Assembly (NCBI GenBank): GCA_026261815.1
Contig: JAMPIT010000583.1
Location: 930,001-994,000, forward strand
Source: Monarcha castaneiventris obscurior
Lineage: Eukaryota > Chordata > Aves > Passeriformes > Monarchidae
DNA length: 64,000 nt
Direction of reading: 5' to 3'
Position 1 is the first letter of the stretch. Each line of letters starts with the position of its first letter. Under the pieces are notes generated by a model. That model was not told where the DNA came from. It did no database searches and was given only the letters and a program-made list of their open reading frames with translations. The position numbers were made by a program, and so were the translations under genes. This document shows positions 58,527 through 64,000 of this stretch, piece by piece.

Positions 58527-60267
58527 GATGTTTTCGCTGAAGCAATTTCTGACCCAGCCCTTTGTGAGCCAAAGGTGCCACTTTCCTGGCAAGCACCATT
58601 TCCACCCTGGTTTTCCGAGGCTGCTGTGTGGACAGCCTGTGTGACATTGGAACACACACTCGGGATTCCCATGGTCACTCTGCAGCATGCAATTCACTCC
58701 GTTGCTTCTCCGACCCTTTGGGCTCCATCCCACAGGACCCAGTGCCACCACAAGGCAGCTACAGCAAGCCAGATTATTGACCTCCCTCTCAGATTTTCCT
58801 GGTTTGTCTGAAGAGAACTTCATGGCAGCAGGAGCTCTCTTCAGCTGTGAGAAAAACATTGTTTCTTCCTCTCCTACACGCTGGGCTCAGAAGGGTACAA
58901 GAGCAGCAGAAACTAATCGCCGTGGTTGTACATGCAGAGTACAGCGAGTCCCCTCGTTTTTTTTATCTTGAAGGTAGCTTAATAGTTTGAGAACAGAGTC
59001 TTATTAATGTAAATGAAGCTCTAATAGCATATTGCATGAAATTCTTTTTATTAAGCATTTCTTTGGAAAACAGCCTACAAACTGGATTAATCCACTGCAC
59101 TGTATTTCCTGTAAGCACCTAACCAAAGTGACTTTTAAAACAGATTGCTGAGTAAACTTTAAAGTAGCCAATAAAGATACTTCTGCTGTAAAAAAAAGTG
59201 TTTCATATGTAGTTAATTTCACACTTATTTGCACTGGAAAATTAAATTTTTACTTATCAACATGCCACAGAAATACTGGGGGAAACTCTGCTCTGATGTT
59301 CTACACAGCACTTTTTGCTTTAGGAAAACTATAATACAATTAATTGACAATTAGGAAGCTGACATTATAATCCTGGTAATATTGTCTAATTCTCCAGTGG
59401 CACTGTCCACGCTGCCGGTTCATTTCATCAAGAAGAACAAAAACATTTTTTTGCAATGCCTGAGAATGCACCTAAATTCCTGGATTATTTTCTGAAATAA
59501 AGTCAAGGAACACTAATCATTCATATGCTTTTGGAAATGACACCTTAGGCCTGTCATTCCTGGGCACTACACATTCTCTTTAACTAGAAGGAGAAAGAAA
59601 ATAGGATTGAGCATCTGTAACTGACAGTAACACCTCACACTGACTCATTATCTACTTAAAATGAGAAGAAAAAGTGCAAGTAGTTTGTGGGCAAAACCAA
59701 AGAAAAATTAATTGTCTGTCATTTAAAATAAAATGGTGTGGACTATTTCTAGACAAAGTTTAAGAGACTACCTTCATCAGACTGAAAATCTATTTTATTT
59801 TCAGGTAAATTTCAAACCACGAGGCATTTGTAATTTTTTTTTCAGATTTCAAATGTGTTTCAAGTTGTAAATATTACTGGCAGAGTTTCTTGTCCTGAGG
59901 CTTTTCTCACATAACAAGTGTAATACCTAATGCATTATAAATGAACGCCCCCCGACAGAACACAAGGTTTATCATGTAGATCAATTAAGACTTAAGCATA
60001 GCAGGCAATGATGTGAGTTTGATTACTTTTCAACAGTTCATCAATAATTTTTTATGCATTTTTCTTCTTAGATATTGAATCAAGCATCAACTCTAAATCC
60101 TGTTACAAGTTTGCCTCAGTGGCTTAAAGAGGGTGTCCATTTGAGTCTCCTAAAATACTACAGTTACTTCACATTCCTGGGAAGGTATCAGTAACTGCAG
60201 AAAAGTCCTGTCCTACAAAGCTGGGCACTGCTAATAGTCGATCATAACAGGAGATAACAAGGTCTGT
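58527..60267. other. Non-coding stretch, no feature recognised
   Basis: The first 450 bp have moderate GC and open frames continuing out of the CR1. The remainder is AT-rich. No coding similarity recognised. Confidence 0.5.
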
Positions 60268-60342
60268 CTGTGCAGGGCCAGGGGTTCTACTCGATGATCC
60301 CTGTGGGTGCCTTCCAACCCAGGATATTCCACGTTCTGTGAT
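60268..60342 (+). mobile_element. CR1-type 3' tail, plus strand
   Basis: GTGCAGGGCCAGGGGTTCTA, CTCGATGATCCCTGTGGG and CCTTCCAACCCAGGATATTC form a CR1 3' end. The preceding GCTAATAG and ATAACAAGGTC leave open a decayed TguSINE1-type copy, but the tRNA-like part is not convincing. Confidence 0.65.
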
Positions 60343-62715
60343 ATATCACAAAGCTGAAAGTAACACCAAGTACCTAAATCATTTAGGGATCTGCTTCCAT
60401 TGCATCCTAACACAACAGCTGAACTTTCAGGCCTGTTTAATCAGCCATAAGCCAAACTCACTGGGAAAGAATTCCATTCTCCTCTATCCCTTGTCCCTGT
60501 GAGTTTTTGCCATGCCACGTCTGAAAAAACACCTGCAGCTCCAGGTTCCAAGAGGAAATAGTGAGACTTTGTTTTCTCAGCCATGATCCATTTTTTACAT
60601 TTGCAACAGGCCTTCCCTGAGTACCCTTGTGGATACAGTGACTGCCTTCTTGGAACAGTTCCTGCATTCGTTCAATCCTAAAACACTTATAAGAAAATAT
60701 ATCCTTGTTTCTGACAATTTACCAGCCTAAATCCATTGTTCCCTAAAGTCTTAGGAAAACAAGTTAAAGACAGACTTTTTTCCCCTATATTCGCTACTCT
60801 CAATGAGTAAAAATCAAAAAGTGAAAGTCAAAAGACTTGTCAAAAGTTCCACAGCATCTTATAAAGAGTGTACAGTACTCCCTGTAAACAGGCAGTATAA
60901 ATATTGGCTGACTCACACTCCCCACTGCTTATCTGCAAGTAAAAAGCTTATTTTGTACATAAGTAAACATTCTCTTACTGTCTTTCATTGATGCCAAGTG
61001 ATAAAATAGAAACCCAGCCTGGAGGAGCCCTCTCAATTTTAAAAGGCTTAGAAGATCTGAAAAATCCAGATGCAAGGCGCTCAAGGCAAAGCAAACCAGC
61101 TTGTTCCCTCATTGGATAACACCTAGGAAAGCAGCTAATGGATTGCTTGAGGGATATATTCTGTACATTTCCAGTGGCCTTATTGCTCCCAAGAAGTAAA
61201 CACACAAGAATTGTGAAAGGTTATCAATTATAAGTGACCACCATGCACATTGTAACCACCTAGTTGCTCAGTTCTGCAATGGTACTTACATTATTCAAAC
61301 AATTCCATTTTGCTTTTGTTTCCTCCAGAGTTGCTAGTTGGAGTAGATCTTTTTGCTTAACTCTTTTACTTGATTTTTATTGGTTTACATTGAAACAATT
61401 CAGAAACGTCTATTAAAAGAAAGAAGAATCATTAATTCAAGTACAACTACATCAGGACTGGCTGGTGATTTCAAGTTTAAGCAAAAGTGCTGCAAGTGAG
61501 GCCTAATAGTTTACGACCACAGATAGTGGGAGATCTGTAGGTGGAAGACAGCTTAAATAGAAATAATTACTAATATTTACAATGCAAATCAACAGTGCCA
61601 TGATTGTCATATTTACAATCATCCTAACAGAGTTGGCTGTCATGAATGTAAACACCCATGTCTTACAAGACTTAATTTTTCTTCTCAAAGTGTCAGATGC
61701 TACTTTTCTTTTGATGTATTTATTTTTCTTTGAGAGCTCAAGCTTTATTTTTTTTACTGGGAAAAATTATTCTCATTCATAATTTCATTAGAACACCATG
61801 GAACCAGAGATAGATTAATCTGTGTCTCCATCAATTTTTTTTTTTAATGCTTTGTTCAGCATGATTAGCCTTTATTAAAACTGTATAAAGGGGTTTTTTT
61901 TGCATTTTCCCAAATCTTATTTGTTTTTCCTCTTTCCCTACTTTTCTGTCTCCTGCTGGGGATAAATCACCAATACTAGATAAACCACCAATACCACATA
62001 AATAAAACAGTCTTGATGGTAAACATTGAATATATTCTCTCATAGTCTTCAGGCACAGCTGCTCTTACCTTGCTTCTCTGTTGGAAGGTATTATTTACAA
62101 ACTTGGTTCTAAAAGCAAAGCCTTTACTGACACTGTCAAAAGGCTCTTTCTACATGACAGCCTCTTGTGACTGCCATTCCCGCATCGGACAACAAATCCC
62201 CTCACTCCAAATGCTCTCCAGGAAAATGCTAAGATATTACTATCATCCATTTTTTTTAAAATAATCAATTCAGGTGGAAATTCATCAGCGCAGCAGAAGA
62301 GAATAGGTCACACTCCCTGTGCTCAGAGAGAATTTCAGCATAAATTAAAGAAAAATTCTATTATCGCTTGTTTTTTATCTCTCCTCAGTAGATATGGACG
62401 AGGAAGATAAGTGAGGGCAGGGGGGAGATGGAGAAGAAAACCACAAAGGTTATGAATGAGAAGTATTTATGGCCTTCTCTCTTTTTCTCCTCCCCTCTTC
62501 CACTATTCTAATTTGACCTGGTGGAAAGACAAGGGAAAAGAATAACCATAACCATTAAATTTAACATTTAATATGTTAAATTGTCATATATTATTCTGAC
62601 TGGAGCACATAAGGCTTTAAGGGGTTTAGGGGAAGAAAGCTCAAAAATAACATTAAGAAAATTGCTTAGAAATTCTGCTTTTATTGGAAAACATCTTTGA
62701 CCCCTAAGACAGAAC
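60343..62715. other. Non-coding stretch, no feature recognised
   Basis: AT-rich with short open frames. No repeat or gene recognised. Confidence 0.5.
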
Positions 62716-63020
62716 AGAATCACACAGAAGCCCAGGCTTGGAGAGGCTGGAGGGGCCCACGGGGGCTCCTCTGGTGCCACCTCCCTGCTCCAGCAGGGCC
62801 ATCCCAGAGCACAGGGCACAGCAGTGTGTCCATGGGGCTCTGCAATATCCCCAGGGAGGAGACTGCACAGCCTCTCTGGGCACTCTGCTCAGGGCTGGGC
62901 ACTGCCCAGGGCACAAGTTCTGCCTCCTGGGCAGGGGCAGCTCCCTGGGCTCAGGCCCTGCCCGTGGCTCTGGTGCCATTGCTGGGCACCCCCAGGAGTA
63001 GAGCTTTTACCTCTTCAGGG
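62716..63020 (-). mobile_element. CR1 3' fragment of a third subfamily, minus strand
   Basis: Starts AGAATCACACAG and includes CTGCTCCAGCAGGGCCATCC, CCCCAGGGAGGAGACTGCAC and CCTCTCTGGGCACTCTGCTC, the layout of the avian CR1 type with a CTCCAGCAGGGCCA block. Open frames of 87-134 codons on both strands are by-products. The distal (5') boundary is approximate. Confidence 0.85.
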
Positions 63021-64000
63021 CTGTACTTTCAGTGCCCCAAGGCACTGTCCTTCAGTACTCCCACAGTGCCTCCTTCCTCCTTTCAATTGTTAAGTGTGTA
63101 ATTCTTGACTGAAAACCTGTAGCTAATTAGCTAAAGGCTAATAAGAGCACAATAGGAATAGAGTGCCAAATAATTTTGTTTAAACATACTCATATGGTCC
63201 AACAGACATTTTGAACACACTTTCTCTCCACAAAGTTAAACTGAAGAAGACCTCTACTCTCTGTGTGTACACAGACTGCTGAGACAGACAGGCCAATTGA
63301 AGAAAACACCAGTTCAGCTCTAACAAAAAACGACAAAGTCAAATAACGATATTCTAAAGATCTTTCAATGTATTAGACAGTCTGAGATTTCACAAAGGAT
63401 CCAAACACCACAGAATTCTGCTGCTTTTTCTCTGCAAGACCGTCATCCTTTTAAAAATTTTTTCTTCTATCCGTGTTTCACATTTCATGAATTATGTGCA
63501 TTATTACAATATCTGCAGGTCCTGCTTGTGATCAGCTCTTCATGCTACCAGACCTTGAACTTCACAGCTCTGAACTTCCAGGTCCCTGGGCGCTTTTAAA
63601 AAAAATTTGTCTTGTCCCGTTTAGATTAAAATCAATTATTGGCTAATTGACGGTAATAAAAGGAAATTCTAGCAAACTAGAAGCCCTGCCGTTTTACTGA
63701 TTCCTAATCTCAGCTGAACTACTTTTTGGAATTTGCTTCATTTATTCTATGAAAATAGTAGCCAATTCCATAGTGGCCAAATAGGCATGTCCATGGGCAG
63801 ACCTGTGGCAGCAATTTAATTAAGGATATAAAATCATAGCAAACTCTGGTGCTGCGTCCATTAAGAGCAGAGGATAACTTTGTTAGAACCTCAGTCCCAC
63901 AATGCTTATGAGATCACACTAAGGAGCTTAACCATTGATCACAGAGTAGACCAGGCCAGCAGGGATTTCAACATGTAATTTGAGTGTGGTTAGATATTGC
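63021..64000. other. Non-coding stretch, no feature recognised
   Basis: AT-rich to the end of the window. No feature recognised. Confidence 0.5.

Noticed and set aside
60220..60342. A second TguSINE1-type copy
   Set aside because: Only the CR1 tail is clear. The tRNA-like part is limited to short matches, so it was annotated as a CR1 tail.

Overview
This window reads as a gene-poor stretch of bird nuclear DNA, most likely from a songbird (Passeriformes). The base composition is AT-rich and no long open reading frame is supported. The repeats are almost all CR1 retrotransposon fragments. There is also one SINE with a tRNA-Ile-like head and a CR1 tail, the architecture described for passerine TguSINE1, plus isolated long terminal repeats (LTRs) of avian endogenous retroviruses with 5-bp target duplications. 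I found no convincing protein-coding gene, rRNA, functional tRNA, CRISPR array or operon. The open frames longer than about 100 codons lie mostly in CR1 copies and in two GC-rich minisatellites. One minus-strand stretch (about 25868-26115) looks weakly like an exon.

Layout. Positions 1-1850 hold AT-rich DNA, a TATA-containing LTR-like promoter segment (about 430-705), a GC-rich block with a roughly 50-bp minisatellite (1018-1533), and an AATAAA at 1836. Positions 1851-10400 are mostly featureless except for a complete solo LTR on the minus strand (4728-5294) and a 31-bp tandem duplication (8371-8432). Positions 10400-19911 carry several CR1 pieces: a 3' tail at 10422, a decayed endonuclease-region relic at 15655-15905, a tail at 16570-16718, a well-preserved copy at 18326-18767 and an ancient copy at about 19600-19911. 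Positions 20000-26500 are AT-rich, with a strong G-quadruplex motif (22407-22425), the candidate exon and the SINE (26334-26455). Positions 29700-33907 hold three CR1 fragments, one of them an 840-bp internal ORF2 piece. Positions 34000-41800 are quiet apart from a 14-bp palindrome near 38190.

Two copies of one LTR family lie in the same orientation at 41818-42542 and 51507-52253. Between them are a TA microsatellite, a CR1 of a second subfamily, a head-to-head CR1 palindrome and another CR1. The last 11.7 kb has a 31-bp duplication, an 11-copy 36-bp minisatellite with higher-order structure, four more CR1 pieces and unannotated DNA.

There is no set of genes working together here. The biology visible is the history of retrotransposition, LTR-LTR recombination and tandem-repeat growth. 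I saw no evidence of a new enzymatic or defence system. The items most worth a second look are the LTR with a duplicated AP-1-containing enhancer, the CR1 palindrome, the G-quadruplex, the candidate exon, and the GC-rich unit at the left end.
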